From the NCBI GenBank assembly GCA_965279295.1, contig CBDIHQ010000014.1: a stretch of DNA of 64,000 bases; one strand, 5' to 3'. The notes beneath the pieces were generated by a model. That model was given only the letters and a program-made list of their open reading frames with translations. It had not been told where the DNA came from and made no database searches. The translations under genes and the position numbers were made by a program. Below are positions 16,911 to 26,090 of this stretch, piece after piece. The number at the start of each line of letters is the position of its first letter. Position 1 is the first letter of the stretch. The stretch comes from Aquabacter sp965279295. GTDB lineage: Bacteria; Pseudomonadota; Alphaproteobacteria; Rhizobiales; Xanthobacteraceae.

Positions 16911-18782
16911 ATGCACCGCTACCGCACGCACACCTGCGGTTCGCTCACCGACGCCCATGTGGGCGAGAGCGTCCGCCTGTCCGGCTGGTGTCACCGCATT
17001 CGCGATCATGGCGGCGTGCTGTTCATCGACCTGCGCGACCATTACGGCCTGACCCAGGTGGTGATCGACCCCGACAGCCCGGCCTTCGCCCAGGCCGAGA
17101 AGGTCCGCGCCGAATGGGTGGTGAAGTTCGACGGCAAGGTGCGGTTGCGCCCCGAGGGCACGGAGAATGCCGACCTGCCCACCGGCAAGATCGAGATCTA
17201 CGCCGCGGAGCTTGAAGTGCTCGGCCCCTCCGCCGAACTGCCGCTGCCTGTGTTCGGCGACCAGGATTATCCCGAGGACATCCGCCTTCGCTATCGCTTC
17301 CTGGACCTGCGCCGCGAGCGCATCCACGGCAACATCATGAAGCGCGGGCAGATCATCGACAGCATCCGCCAGCGCATGAAGGGGCAGGGCTTCTTCGAGT
17401 TCCAGACGCCGATCCTCACCGCCTCCTCGCCCGAGGGCGCGCGCGACTTCCTGGTGCCCTCGCGCATCCATCCCGGCAAGTTCTACGCGCTGCCCCAGGC
17501 GCCGCAGCAGTATAAGCAGCTCATCATGATGAGCGGCTTCGACCGCTATTTCCAGATCGCCCCCTGCTTCCGCGACGAGGACCCGCGCGCCGACCGCCTG
17601 CCGGGCGAGTTCTACCAGCTCGACCTGGAAATGAGCTTCGTCGAGCAGGAAGACGTGTTCGCCGCCGTGCAGCCGGTCATCACGGGCGTGTTCGAGGAAT
17701 TCGCGCAGGGCAAGCCGGTGAACAAGGACTGGCCGCGCATTCCCTATGCCGAGGCGCTGCGCAAATACGGCACCGACAAGCCGGACCTGCGCAATCCGCT
17801 GGTGATGCAGGATGTCTCCGAGCATTTCCGCGGTTCCAACTTCAAGGTATTCGCGCGCATGCTCGAAGACCCGAAGAACCAGGTGTGGGCCATCCCTGCG
17901 CCAAAGGGTGGTTCGAGGGCTTTCTGCGATCGTATGAATAGTTGGGCCCAGGGCGAGGGCCAGCCGGGGTTGGGCTACATCATGTGGCGCGAGCTATCTG
18001 CCGATAGTGCCGCCGACGGTGAAAAGACTATCAAAGATGTAATCGAAAAGTCCCGCGGGCCCGAAGCCGCCAGCGGCGTGCAAGTTGAGCCCGGAATCGT
18101 TGGAGCTGGGCCGCTCGCAAACAACATCGGTCCTGAACGCACAGAAGCGATCAGGCAGGCGCTCGGCCTAAAGGAAGGCGATGCCGCCTTCTTTGTCGCC
18201 GGTGATCCCGCCAAATTCTACAAGTTCGCCGGCCTTGCCCGCACCAAGGTGGGCGAGGAGCTGAAGCTGATCGACACCGAGCGGTACGAACTCGCCTGGA
18301 TCGTCGATTTCCCGTTCTACGAATGGTCGGACGAGGAGAAGAAGGTCGACTTCTCGCACAACCCCTTCTCCATGCCGCAGGGCGGCCTCGACGCGCTGAA
18401 CGGGCAGGATCCGCTCACCATCAAGGCGTTCCAGTACGACATCGCCTGCAACGGCTACGAGATCGCCTCCGGCGGCATCCGCAACCACCGGCCCGAGACC
18501 ATGGTCAAGGCGTTCGAACTGGCCGGCTATGACGAGGCGACGGTGGTGGAGCGGTTCGGCGGCATGTATCGCGCGTTCCAGTACGGCGCCCCGCCCCATG
18601 GCGGTATGGCGGCGGGCATCGACCGGATGGTGATGCTGCTGTGCGGCGTGACGAACCTGCGCGAAATCTCGCTGTTCCCCATGAACCAACAGGCCCTCGA
18701 CCTGCTCATGGGCGCACCCTCGGACGTGGCGCCCAAGCAATTGCGCGACCTGCACATCCGCCTGAATTTGCCGCAGAAATAG
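16911..18782 (+). CDS. aspS: Aspartyl-tRNA synthetase
   Basis: A 623-aa class II synthetase that charges tRNA-Asp. An N-terminal OB-fold anticodon domain (RLSGWCHRIRDHGG) is followed by the catalytic core, with class II motif 2 (FRDEDPRADR) and motif 3 (GGMAAGIDRMVML). It is about 30 residues longer than usual. The extra stretch is at about 362-397 in the bacterial insert (GAD) domain, between GYIMWRE and GAGPLANNIGPERTEA. Codon use is unlike the rest of the gene across roughly 17,910-18,185, with CTA, AGT, AAA, GTA, AGG and ACA codons. The frame stays open and all catalytic motifs are intact. Confidence 0.95.
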   Translation: MHRYRTHTCGSLTDAHVGESVRLSGWCHRIRDHGGVLFIDLRDHYGLTQVVIDPDSPAFAQAEKVRAEWVVKFDGKVRLRPEGTENADLPTGKIEIYAAELEVLGPSAELPLPVFGDQDYPEDIRLRYRFLDLRRERIHGNIMKRGQIIDSIRQRMKGQGFFEFQTPILTASSPEGARDFLVPSRIHPGKFYALPQAPQQYKQLIMMSGFDRYFQIAPCFRDEDPRADRLPGEFYQLDLEMSFVEQEDVFAAVQPVITGVFEEFAQGKPVNKDWPRIPYAEALRKYGTDKPDLRNPLVMQDVSEHFRGSNFKVFARMLEDPKNQVWAIPAPKGGSRAFCDRMNSWAQGEGQPGLGYIMWRELSADSAADGEKTIKDVIEKSRGPEAASGVQVEPGIVGAGPLANNIGPERTEAIRQALGLKEGDAAFFVAGDPAKFYKFAGLARTKVGEELKLIDTERYELAWIVDFPFYEWSDEEKKVDFSHNPFSMPQGGLDALNGQDPLTIKAFQYDIACNGYEIASGGIRNHRPETMVKAFELAGYDEATVVERFGGMYRAFQYGAPPHGGMAAGIDRMVMLLCGVTNLREISLFPMNQQALDLLMGAPSDVAPKQLRDLHIRLNLPQK

Positions 18783-18814
18783 CGCCTTCGGCGGCGCCGC
18801 GTTCCCCCTCCCAA

Positions 18815-18894
18815 CCCTCCCCCGCAAGCGGGAGAGGGCTTTGTGTAGCGTGCGGGCGAGCGCGGCCTGTCCCCTCTCCCGCTTGCGGGGAGGG
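18815..18894. repeat. Inverted pair of intergenic palindromes after aspS
   Basis: CCCTCCCCCGC-AA-GCGGGAGAGGG at 18815-18838 is identical to the second arm of copy 1 near 2.8 kb. A reversed element, CCCTCTCCCGC-TT-GCGGGGAGGG, lies at 18872-18894. The 33-bp spacer is unlike that of the gcl-region copies. Confidence 0.75.
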
Positions 18895-18925
18895 CTAGGG
18901 AGCGGGCCAAGCGGCTCGAAGAACA

Positions 18926-18966
18926 AAGAAAAAGGGCGAGCGCCGAAACGCTCGCCCTTTTCTATT
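18926..18966. terminator. Bidirectional terminator between aspS and mmsA
   Basis: A perfect 9-bp stem GGGCGAGCG/CGCTCGCCC (18934-18942 and 18949-18957) closes the loop CCGAAA. A T-run follows on the plus strand and an A-run precedes it, giving a TTTTTC tail on the minus strand. It ends mmsA (minus) and can also serve aspS (plus). Confidence 0.9.
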
Positions 18967-18984
18967 TTAGCACCGGAAAAGCGA

Positions 18985-20478
18985 TCAGCGCAGAACCGGC
19001 ATGACGAACTCGGCGCCGGTGCGCACGCCCGAGGGCCAGCGCGCGGTGGTGGTCTTCACGCGGGTGTAGAAGCCCACGCCCTCCACGCCATAGACATTGC
19101 GATCACCGAAGATCGACCGCTTCCAGCCGCCGAACGAGTGGTAGGCGATCGGCACCGGGATCGGCACGTTGATGCCCACCATGCCGGCGACCACGCCATA
19201 GTCGAACGCGCGGGCCGCGCCGCCGTCATTGGTGAAGATCGCGGCGCCGTTGCCGTATTCGTGGTCGTTGACGAGGTTGAGCGCCTCCTCGAACGTGTCG
19301 GCGCGCACCACCGCGAGGACCGGGCCGAAGATCTCTTCCTTGTAGATCTTCATGTCCGGCGTCACGTTGTCGAACAGGCAGCCGCCGATGTAATAGCCGT
19401 CCTCGTGGCCCTGAAGCTTCAGGCCGCGACCGTCCACCACCAGATCGGCGCCTTCCGCGACACCATCGGCGACATAGCCGGTCACTTTGGCGAGATGCTC
19501 CTTGGTGATCAGCGGGCCCATCTCGCTGTCCTTGTCCATGCCGGGGCCGACCTTCAGCGCCTGGACGCGGGGCACCAGCTTTTCCAGCAGTGCATCGCCG
19601 ACGCCGCCGACCGCGACCGCGACCGACACCGCCATGCAGCGTTCACCGGCCGAGCCGTAGCCCGCGCCCATCAGCGCATCCACGGTCTTGTCGAGGTCCG
19701 CGTCGGGCATCACCACCATGTGGTTCTTCGCCCCGCACAGGGCCTGGGCGCGCTTCCCGTGCGCGGTGGCGGTGCGATAGACATATTCGCCCACGGCGGT
19801 TGAGCCGACGAAGCTCACCGCCGCCACCTTCGGGTGGGAAAGCAGGGCGTCCACCGCCGCCTTGCCGCCGTTCACCACATTGAACACGCCCGCCGGCAGG
19901 CCGGCTTCCGTCAGCAGTTCTGCGAGGCGCAGGCCGCAGGAGGGGTCCTTCTCCGAGGGCTTCAGGATGAAGGTGTTGCCGCACGCGAGTGCCACCGGGA
20001 ACATCCACAGCGGCACCATGGCGGGGAAATTGAACGGCGTGATGCCGGCGCATACGCCGACCGGATGGCGCATGGAGAAGGTGTCGATGCCACGGCCGAC
20101 CTGGTCGGAAAACTCGCCCTTCAGGAGATGCGGGATGCCGCAGGCGAATTCCACCACCTCGATGCCGCGCATCAGTTCGCCCTTGGCATCGTCAAAGGTC
20201 TTGCCGTGCTCGCGGGTGATCAGAGCGGCCAGTTCGTCCAGGTGGCGATCGAGAAGATCCTTGAACTTGAACATGACGCGGGCGCGGGCGGGCGCGGGAA
20301 GCGCGGCCCAGGCAGGAAACGCGGCGGCGGCGGCGCTGACCGCGCGCTCGACCACGGCGGCATCGCCCAGCAGCACATTGCCGATCTGTTCGCCGGTCGC
20401 GGGGTTGAACGTGGCGGCGGACGGCGCGCCGGGCGCGGCGTCGGGCTTGCCAGCGATGAAGTGGCCGATGGTCTGCAT
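18985..20478 (-). CDS. mmsA: CoA-acylating methylmalonate-semialdehyde dehydrogenase
   Basis: A 497-aa aldehyde dehydrogenase. It converts (methyl)malonate semialdehyde to propionyl- or acetyl-CoA in valine and inositol breakdown. Family signs are MRHPVGVCAGITPFNFP, the catalytic Cys in AGERCMAVSVAV, and Asn in CGAKNHMVVMPDAD where hydrolytic aldehyde dehydrogenases carry the general-base Glu, as expected for a CoA-dependent enzyme. The ATG at 20478 gives MQTIGHFIAG. A LysR gene is divergent 95 bp away and is its likely regulator. Elsewhere in the window, meaB supports the same propionyl/methylmalonyl-CoA route. Confidence 0.94.
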   Translation of the reverse strand: MQTIGHFIAGKPDAAPGAPSAATFNPATGEQIGNVLLGDAAVVERAVSAAAAAFPAWAALPAPARARVMFKFKDLLDRHLDELAALITREHGKTFDDAKGELMRGIEVVEFACGIPHLLKGEFSDQVGRGIDTFSMRHPVGVCAGITPFNFPAMVPLWMFPVALACGNTFILKPSEKDPSCGLRLAELLTEAGLPAGVFNVVNGGKAAVDALLSHPKVAAVSFVGSTAVGEYVYRTATAHGKRAQALCGAKNHMVVMPDADLDKTVDALMGAGYGSAGERCMAVSVAVAVGGVGDALLEKLVPRVQALKVGPGMDKDSEMGPLITKEHLAKVTGYVADGVAEGADLVVDGRGLKLQGHEDGYYIGGCLFDNVTPDMKIYKEEIFGPVLAVVRADTFEEALNLVNDHEYGNGAAIFTNDGGAARAFDYGVVAGMVGINVPIPVPIAYHSFGGWKRSIFGDRNVYGVEGVGFYTRVKTTTARWPSGVRTGAEFVMPVLR

Positions 20479-20573
20479 ATTGTTTCTCTCCCTGGGACGG
20501 CGCACAAAAGCTCTAGAAACGACGCATATCAACGCCTAACAAAGAGCATTCATTCCGCGAAAATAGGCTCACC

Positions 20574-21458
20574 ATGAATTGGGACCATGCCCGGATCTTC
20601 CTCGCGGTTGCCCGCGCCGGACAGATTCTCCAGGCCGCCCAACGTCTCGACCTCGACCACGCAACGGTCACACGGCGCCTCAACGCGCTGGAGGCGGACC
20701 TCGGCGCCAAGGTGTTCGAGCGTCGGCCCACCGGATGCACCCTCTCCGCCGTGGGCGAACGGTTCCTTCCGATCGCCGAGCGGGTGGAAAGCGAAATGCT
20801 CCAGGCGCAGTCGGTGCTTGGCGGCGCCGACCTGAAGCTGGAGGGCACGGTGCGGGTTGGCGCGCCGGATGCGTTCGGCACCTATTTCCTCGCCCCGCGC
20901 CTCGCGCGGTTCGCCGCGCAGCATCCCGACCTGCTGCTCCAACTCGTGCCGCTGCCGCGCACCTTTTCGCTGTCGAAGCGCGAGGCGGACATCGCCATCA
21001 TCCTGGAGCGGCCGCAGGAGGGGCGGCTGTTCGGGCGCAAGCTCACGGACTATTCGCTCAGCGTCTACGCCGCGCGCGCCTATCTGGAGGCGACCGGCCA
21101 AGTGCACCACCGCGCCGACCTCGCCGGGCGCACCCTCATCACCTATGTGCAGGACCTCGCCTATAGTCCGGGCCTGGACTACATGGACGCGCTTTCCAAC
21201 ATCGCCGGCCAAAGGTTTGAGTGCGCAAGCGCGGTGGGGCAGTTGGAGGCGATCAAGGCGGGGGCCGGCATCGGCATCCTGCACGATTATGCCGCCGCCG
21301 CGCACCCGGACCTGGTGCGCATCCTCCCGGAGATGCGGTTCGAGCGCACCTATTGGCTGGTGGTGCACGCCGACATGCGCGAGTTGCGGCGCATCGCCGA
21401 AACCGACCGCTTCATCGTCGACGAGGTGCGGGCCAGCCGGGCGCAGTTCTCGGGGTGA
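20574..21458 (+). CDS. LysR-family regulator, divergent from mmsA
   Basis: A 294-aa LysR transcription factor. The N-terminal winged helix-turn-helix (ARIFLAVARAGQILQAAQ...HATVTRRLNALE) occupies residues 5-60, and the effector-binding domain runs from about 90 to 290. The divergent layout over a 95-bp gap suggests it controls mmsA, probably in response to a valine or semialdehyde intermediate; that ligand is inference. It ends 3 bp from the convergent TetR gene. Confidence 0.88.
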   Translation: MNWDHARIFLAVARAGQILQAAQRLDLDHATVTRRLNALEADLGAKVFERRPTGCTLSAVGERFLPIAERVESEMLQAQSVLGGADLKLEGTVRVGAPDAFGTYFLAPRLARFAAQHPDLLLQLVPLPRTFSLSKREADIAIILERPQEGRLFGRKLTDYSLSVYAARAYLEATGQVHHRADLAGRTLITYVQDLAYSPGLDYMDALSNIAGQRFECASAVGQLEAIKAGAGIGILHDYAAAAHPDLVRILPEMRFERTYWLVVHADMRELRRIAETDRFIVDEVRASRAQFSG

Positions 21459-21461
21459 GGC

Positions 21462-22139
21462 TCAGCGGTCCGCGAGTATGTCCTTGAGCACCGCCGGGGC
21501 GCCGCGCCGGAACTGGCGCACGGCATCGCGCACCATCGGTGTGAGGTCCTCGGGGATCGGCGTGCCGTACACGAAGCGGCGGATGGCGAGGTAGAAGATG
21601 CGGCCGTGCAGGCCCCAGAACAGCTCGGCCTCCCGCTCGCTCACCGGCAGTGTTTCGGGCGAGGGCGCCTTCAGTTCGTGGCGCAGCTCACCGCAGGCGG
21701 GCAGGATGATCTCGTCGCGCACGATCACCAGATAGCGGCTGGTGATGTTGAAGGATTTCAGGCCGGAAAAGGCGAAAATCCGCACCCACTCATAATCGAA
21801 CACCCGTTCCACATATTCGAGATAGAAGCGTGTGAGGCGGGCCTCCAGCGTCTGCGTCCGGTCGATGATGAGCGCCCCCCAGTCTGCCTTCCAGCGGCTG
21901 AGAAAGACGTGCTCATAGACCCGCTCGATCAGCACCTCCTTGCTGGGAATATGCCGGTAGATGGCGGAGTGGCTGATGCCCATGCGCTTCGCCAGTTCGC
22001 GGGTCTGGCCCTCGAAGCCGTGCTCGGCGAAGAAGCGCGCGGCCTCCGCGATGATCGCCTGCTCCCGGTCCGCAGCGCGCATGTGGCGCCGGCGGGGGCG
22101 CGCAGGCGTCGCGGGATTTTCGCCCGATGCCTCGTCCAA
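21462..22139 (-). CDS. TetR-family regulator of the molybdenum hydroxylase operon
   Basis: A 225-aa TetR repressor. The helix-turn-helix is ELAKRMGISHSAIYRHIPSKEVLIERVY, spanning about residues 48-75 (in two adjoining helices), and the C-terminal ligand domain is typical of dicarboxylate or acyl sensors but unassigned. The start is a TTG at 22139 with GAGG ten bases upstream; the next in-frame ATG (22082) lacks a ribosome site. It is divergent from the operon beginning at 22315, across a 175-bp gap containing a large palindrome. It most likely represses both. Confidence 0.85.
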   Translation of the reverse strand: MDEASGENPATPARPRRRHMRAADREQAIIAEAARFFAEHGFEGQTRELAKRMGISHSAIYRHIPSKEVLIERVYEHVFLSRWKADWGALIIDRTQTLEARLTRFYLEYVERVFDYEWVRIFAFSGLKSFNITSRYLVIVRDEIILPACGELRHELKAPSPETLPVSEREAELFWGLHGRIFYLAIRRFVYGTPIPEDLTPMVRDAVRQFRRGAPAVLKDILADR

Positions 22140-22255
22140 GCTTCAACCTCTTCAACGCACCGCCGGATACGCCCGCCGCCCGTCTGCGATAGCGCAACGG
22201 CAAAAAGCGACCAAGCGATGATTCATGGAAAAAATCGATTTCGCCACGGACGCTA

Positions 22256-22306
22256 TTGACAGGATCGGTGTGGTCGCCCAATTTTGTAACCAAGCGGTCA
22301 CAAAAT
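22256..22306 (+). promoter_or_regulatory. Promoter and TetR-type operator of the hydroxylase operon
   Basis: A perfect -35 hexamer TTGACA lies at 22256-22261, with a CAATTT -10-like hexamer 17 bp further on. Overlapping the -10 is a 26-bp inverted repeat at 22281-22306: ATTTTGTaACC, loop AAGC, GGTcACAAAAT, with one mismatch per arm. The size, symmetry and position fit a TetR repressor site. It lies between the TetR gene and the first operon gene. Confidence 0.7.
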
Positions 22307-22314
22307 GATGCCGC

Positions 22315-23199
22315 GTGAGGAAACTTTGGGAGGGGCAGATCAAGGCCCGCGCATTCAGCTACGAGCGTCCTACGACGCTGGAAGCGGCCCGTGCCGCCTT
22401 CCTTGCGGTCGATGGCGACGCCAGCTACATCTCCGGCGGCCAGAGCCTGGTGCCGGCATTGGCCATGCGCCTCCAGGCGCCGGCCGTGCTGGTGGACCTG
22501 GCCGGCGTCGCAGCCATGCGCGGTGTTGCTCTTGAGGGCGACGTGCTGCGCATCGGCGCGCTGACCCGTCATGCCGAGGCATTGACCGACCCGCTCATCG
22601 CCCGCCATGCACCTCTGCTGAAGGCCGCCGCCCCGTTCGTCGCGCACCCCGCAATTCGTAATCGCGGCACGCTTGGCGGTTCGGTCTCGCTCGCCGACCC
22701 GGCGTCTGAATTTCCGGCCATGATGCTGGCCATGGGCGCAGAGATGGAGATTTTCGGCGCGGGCGGTTTGCGCCGCGTGCCCGCCGAGGATTACTTCCTC
22801 GACCTCTACCAGACCGCCTTGGAGCCCGGCGACATCCTCACCGCGCTGCATGTGCCGAGCGTCGGTCCCCGGCATCGCTGGGCGTTCGATGAACTGGCCC
22901 GCCGGCGCGGCGACTACGCCATGGTCGGCGCCGGCATTCTCGCGGAAATGGACGGCGACACGCCCGTTGCGGTGCGGATCGCACTGTTCTCGGTCGGCCC
23001 GACGCCGGTGCGGGCCCGCAATACCGAGGCGGCAATCACCGGCCGCCCGCTCGATGCGGAGACCATTATCGCCGCGCAGAACGCGCTGGAGGACGACATC
23101 GCCCCGCTGGACGACGAGCAGATACCCGCCGCCATGCGCCGCCACCTCGCCCGTGTTCTGCTGGGCCGCCTGCTCCAGCGCCTGGGAGAGGCCGCATGA
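22315..23199 (+). CDS. Molybdenum hydroxylase FAD subunit (CoxM-like)
   Basis: A medium subunit of the xanthine dehydrogenase/CO dehydrogenase family that passes electrons to FAD. The FAD-binding motifs AYISGGQSL-like (SYISGGQSLVPALAMR) and IRNRGTLGGS are clear, with a CODH_FAD_C domain after about residue 180. The GTG at 22315 has no ribosome site. The ideal site GGGAGGGG (22328-22335) instead points to an ATC codon at 22339, which would give the usual N-terminus (M)KARAFSYERP. It overlaps the iron-sulfur gene by 4 bp (ATGA). Confidence 0.92.
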   Translation: MRKLWEGQIKARAFSYERPTTLEAARAAFLAVDGDASYISGGQSLVPALAMRLQAPAVLVDLAGVAAMRGVALEGDVLRIGALTRHAEALTDPLIARHAPLLKAAAPFVAHPAIRNRGTLGGSVSLADPASEFPAMMLAMGAEMEIFGAGGLRRVPAEDYFLDLYQTALEPGDILTALHVPSVGPRHRWAFDELARRRGDYAMVGAGILAEMDGDTPVAVRIALFSVGPTPVRARNTEAAITGRPLDAETIIAAQNALEDDIAPLDDEQIPAAMRRHLARVLLGRLLQRLGEAA

Positions 23200-23678
23200 G
23201 CGCGCATCTGCCCCTCACCCTCACGGTCAACGGCACCAGCGTCAGCCGCATGGTGGCGCCGCGCACCACGCTGGCGGATTTCGTGCGCACCGATCTCCAA
23301 CTCACCGGCACGCACACCGGCTGCGAGATGGGCGCCTGCGGCGCCTGCCTCGTGCTGATGAACGGCGAGCCGGTGCATTCCTGCCTGGTGTTCGCGGTGC
23401 AGGCGGAAGGGGCCGAAATCGAAACCGTCGAGGGTCTGACCGAAAGCGGCGCTATCGCCGACTTGCAGCGCGCCTTCCATGAGCGCAACGCCTTGCAGTG
23501 CGGCTTCTGTACGCCGGGCATGCTCGTCACCGGCCATGCCATCCTTGAAAAGGGCGGCGTTCCGGACCGCGAGGAGATCCGCGACGCGCTCTCCGGCAAT
23601 TACTGCCGCTGCACCGGCTACGAGGCCATTGTCGACGCCATCGAACGGGCGGCGCGCGAACGGGCGGTGGCACCATGA
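23196..23678 (+). CDS. Molybdenum hydroxylase [2Fe-2S] subunit (CoxS-like)
   Basis: A 160-aa small subunit with two iron-sulfur clusters. The plant-ferredoxin-type cluster uses CEMGACGACLVL plus the later VHSC. The C-terminal four-helix cluster uses CGFCTPGML and NYCRCTGYE. It relays electrons from the molybdenum site to the FAD subunit. ATGA overlaps at both ends couple it tightly to its two partner genes. Confidence 0.96.
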   Translation: MSAHLPLTLTVNGTSVSRMVAPRTTLADFVRTDLQLTGTHTGCEMGACGACLVLMNGEPVHSCLVFAVQAEGAEIETVEGLTESGAIADLQRAFHERNALQCGFCTPGMLVTGHAILEKGGVPDREEIRDALSGNYCRCTGYEAIVDAIERAARERAVAP

Positions 23679-26044
23679 ACGCGCCCATAACTTTCGATCG
23701 TCCCGCCCATGTGGGCCGGGCCATGTCGCGCCCCAATGCCAAGCGGCTGCTGGCGGGGCGGGGCGCCTATGTTACCGATCTCGTGCTGCCGCGCATGCTG
23801 CATGCCGCCTTCGTACGCTCGCCTTATGCCCATGCCCGCATCGTCTCCATTGATGCTGACGAGGCGCGGCAGGCACCGGGCGTGCGGCTGGTGGCAACCG
23901 GCGAGGACATCGCCCGCCTCTGCACCCCCTGGACCGGCACGCTCGACCATTTCAAGGGCATGAAGTCGCCCCCCCAACTGCCCCTGCCGATCGACAAGGT
24001 GGTGTGGAGCGGGCAGGCGGTGGTCGCCATTGTCGCCGACAGCCGGGCGGAGGCGGAAGACGCAGCCGAACTCGTCATGGTCGAGTATGACGAACTCCCC
24101 GTCCTCGCCGATCTCGACACGGCGCTCGCGCCCGATGCTCCCAGGATCACCGAGAAATTCACGGACAATCTGTGCTTTCGCGGCGCGGTGGATTCCGGCG
24201 GCGTGGACGACATCTTCGCCGGTGCGGCGCATGTCATTGAAGCGGATCTCGCCTTCGGCCGCCACACCGGCGTGCCGCTGGAGCCGCGTGCGCTGGTCGC
24301 GGATTATGATGCCAGCGAGCATCGCCTTACCGTGCATCACGCCACGCAGACGCCGTTCCAGTTCCAGGATCTGTACGCCCGGCACTATGGCATCCCGGAA
24401 TCCCGCGTGCGGGTGGTGGCGCCTGACGTTGGCGGCTCCTTCGGCGTGAAGCTGCATGTCTATAACGAGGACATGGCGGTCATCGGCCTGTCCATGCTGT
24501 GCCGCCGTCCGGTGAAATATGTCGCCGACCGGCTGGAGGCGTTCGTTTCCGACATCCACGCCCGGGACCACCGGGTGCGCGCCCGCGCGGCGGTGGCGGC
24601 GGACGGCACCATCCTCGCCATGGATGTGGAAGACGAGACCGGCATCGGCGCCTTCTCCACCTTTCCGCGCACCAGCGTGGTGGAAGGCAATCAGGTGATC
24701 CGCCTGATCGGCGCGCCCTATGGTCTTCAAGGTTATCGCGCCGATCTGAAGGTGGTGTTCCAGAACAAGGTGCAGACCAGCCAGTATCGCGCGGTGGGCC
24801 ACCCCATCGCCTGCGCCGTCACCGAGCATCTGCTGGACGAGGCGGCGCGGGCCACCGGCATCGACCCCATGGAGATCCGCGCGCGCAACGTGCTGCGGGA
24901 CGATGCCTATCCGCACACTTCGCTCGGCGGCTACAAATTCGAGAAGCTTTCGCACCAGGCCTGCATCGCTAAGCTGCGCGTGCTGATGGACTACGACCGC
25001 CTGCGCGCCGAACAGGCGGAGTTGCGCACGCGCGGCATCCTGCGCGGCATCGGCATCGCCACGTTCGTGGAGATCACCAATCCGAGCCCGGCCTTCTACG
25101 GCATCGGTGGCGCCCGCATCTCCGCGCAGGACGGGGCGGTTATTTCCATCACCCCCTCCGGCGAGGTGCGGTGCATGATCTCCGTCACCGAGCAGGGGCA
25201 GGGCACCGAGACCATCATCGGGCAGATCGTCGCCGATTATCTCGGTGTTTCCCGCGAGATCGTCCGCGTGATGACCGGCGATACGGCGGTGACACCCCAT
25301 GGCGGTGCCACCTGGGCGTGCCGGGGCGCCGGCATCGGCGGGGAGACCGCGCTTCAGGCGTCGCGCAAGCTCAAGAACAATGTGCTCGCCCTCGCCGCCA
25401 GCATCCTCCAGGCCAAACCCGGTGATCTCGACCTGGTGAATGGCGAGGTGGTGGACCGGGAAGGCGGCGCGGTTCGTGTCAGCCTCGCCGAGGTGGCGCG
25501 CATCGCCTATTTCCGCTCCGACACGCTGCCGGACGGCGCCGATGCGCAACTCACCGTCGCCCATCATTTCGCGCCCAAGGGCTACCCCTTCGCCTTCACC
25601 AACGGCATCCACGGCTGCCATGTAGAGGTCGACACCGAGACCGGCCTCGTGAAGATCCTCAAGCACTTCGTGGTGGAGGATTGCGGCCGGATCATCAATC
25701 CGCTCCTGGTGGAGGAGCAAGTGCGCGGCGGGGTCGTGCAGGGCCTCGGCGCCGCCTTCTTCGAGGAATGCCTCTATAGCGAGAGCGGCCAGCTCACCAA
25801 TGGCTCGCTTGCCGATTATCTCGTGCCCATGTCGTGCGAGATGCCGGACATCCTCATCGACCATGTGGAAACGCCGACCCTCGACACCGAGCTTGGCGCC
25901 AAGGGATGCGGCGAGGCGGGCACCGCCGCCGCATCCGCCGCCGCGCTCAACGCGGTGAACGACGCGCTCGATCCGCTGGGTGCGCGGCTCACGCAAATCC
26001 CCATGACGCCGGCGCGCATTCTCAAAGCCATGGGGCGCTTCTGA
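23675..26044 (+). CDS. Molybdenum hydroxylase catalytic subunit (CoxL-like)
   Basis: A 789-aa molybdopterin-binding large subunit that hydroxylates a carbon next to nitrogen or oxygen, or an aldehyde, using water. Conserved segments include PDVGGSFGVKLHVY (about 250) and the catalytic Glu in KGCGEAGTAAAS near the C-terminus. The active-site loop reads TSQYRAVGHP, not the AYRCSFR of true form-I CO dehydrogenase, so CO oxidation is unlikely. A molybdopterin cytosine dinucleotide cofactor is expected for the class. The substrate is unknown; the transporter genes downstream suggest an imported small molecule. Confidence 0.94.
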   Translation: MNAPITFDRPAHVGRAMSRPNAKRLLAGRGAYVTDLVLPRMLHAAFVRSPYAHARIVSIDADEARQAPGVRLVATGEDIARLCTPWTGTLDHFKGMKSPPQLPLPIDKVVWSGQAVVAIVADSRAEAEDAAELVMVEYDELPVLADLDTALAPDAPRITEKFTDNLCFRGAVDSGGVDDIFAGAAHVIEADLAFGRHTGVPLEPRALVADYDASEHRLTVHHATQTPFQFQDLYARHYGIPESRVRVVAPDVGGSFGVKLHVYNEDMAVIGLSMLCRRPVKYVADRLEAFVSDIHARDHRVRARAAVAADGTILAMDVEDETGIGAFSTFPRTSVVEGNQVIRLIGAPYGLQGYRADLKVVFQNKVQTSQYRAVGHPIACAVTEHLLDEAARATGIDPMEIRARNVLRDDAYPHTSLGGYKFEKLSHQACIAKLRVLMDYDRLRAEQAELRTRGILRGIGIATFVEITNPSPAFYGIGGARISAQDGAVISITPSGEVRCMISVTEQGQGTETIIGQIVADYLGVSREIVRVMTGDTAVTPHGGATWACRGAGIGGETALQASRKLKNNVLALAASILQAKPGDLDLVNGEVVDREGGAVRVSLAEVARIAYFRSDTLPDGADAQLTVAHHFAPKGYPFAFTNGIHGCHVEVDTETGLVKILKHFVVEDCGRIINPLLVEEQVRGGVVQGLGAAFFEECLYSESGQLTNGSLADYLVPMSCEMPDILIDHVETPTLDTELGAKGCGEAGTAAASAAALNAVNDALDPLGARLTQIPMTPARILKAMGRF

Positions 26045-26090
26045 GCACCCCGTCAAACAAAGCAAAACAGACCACTCTTGGGAGGACACA

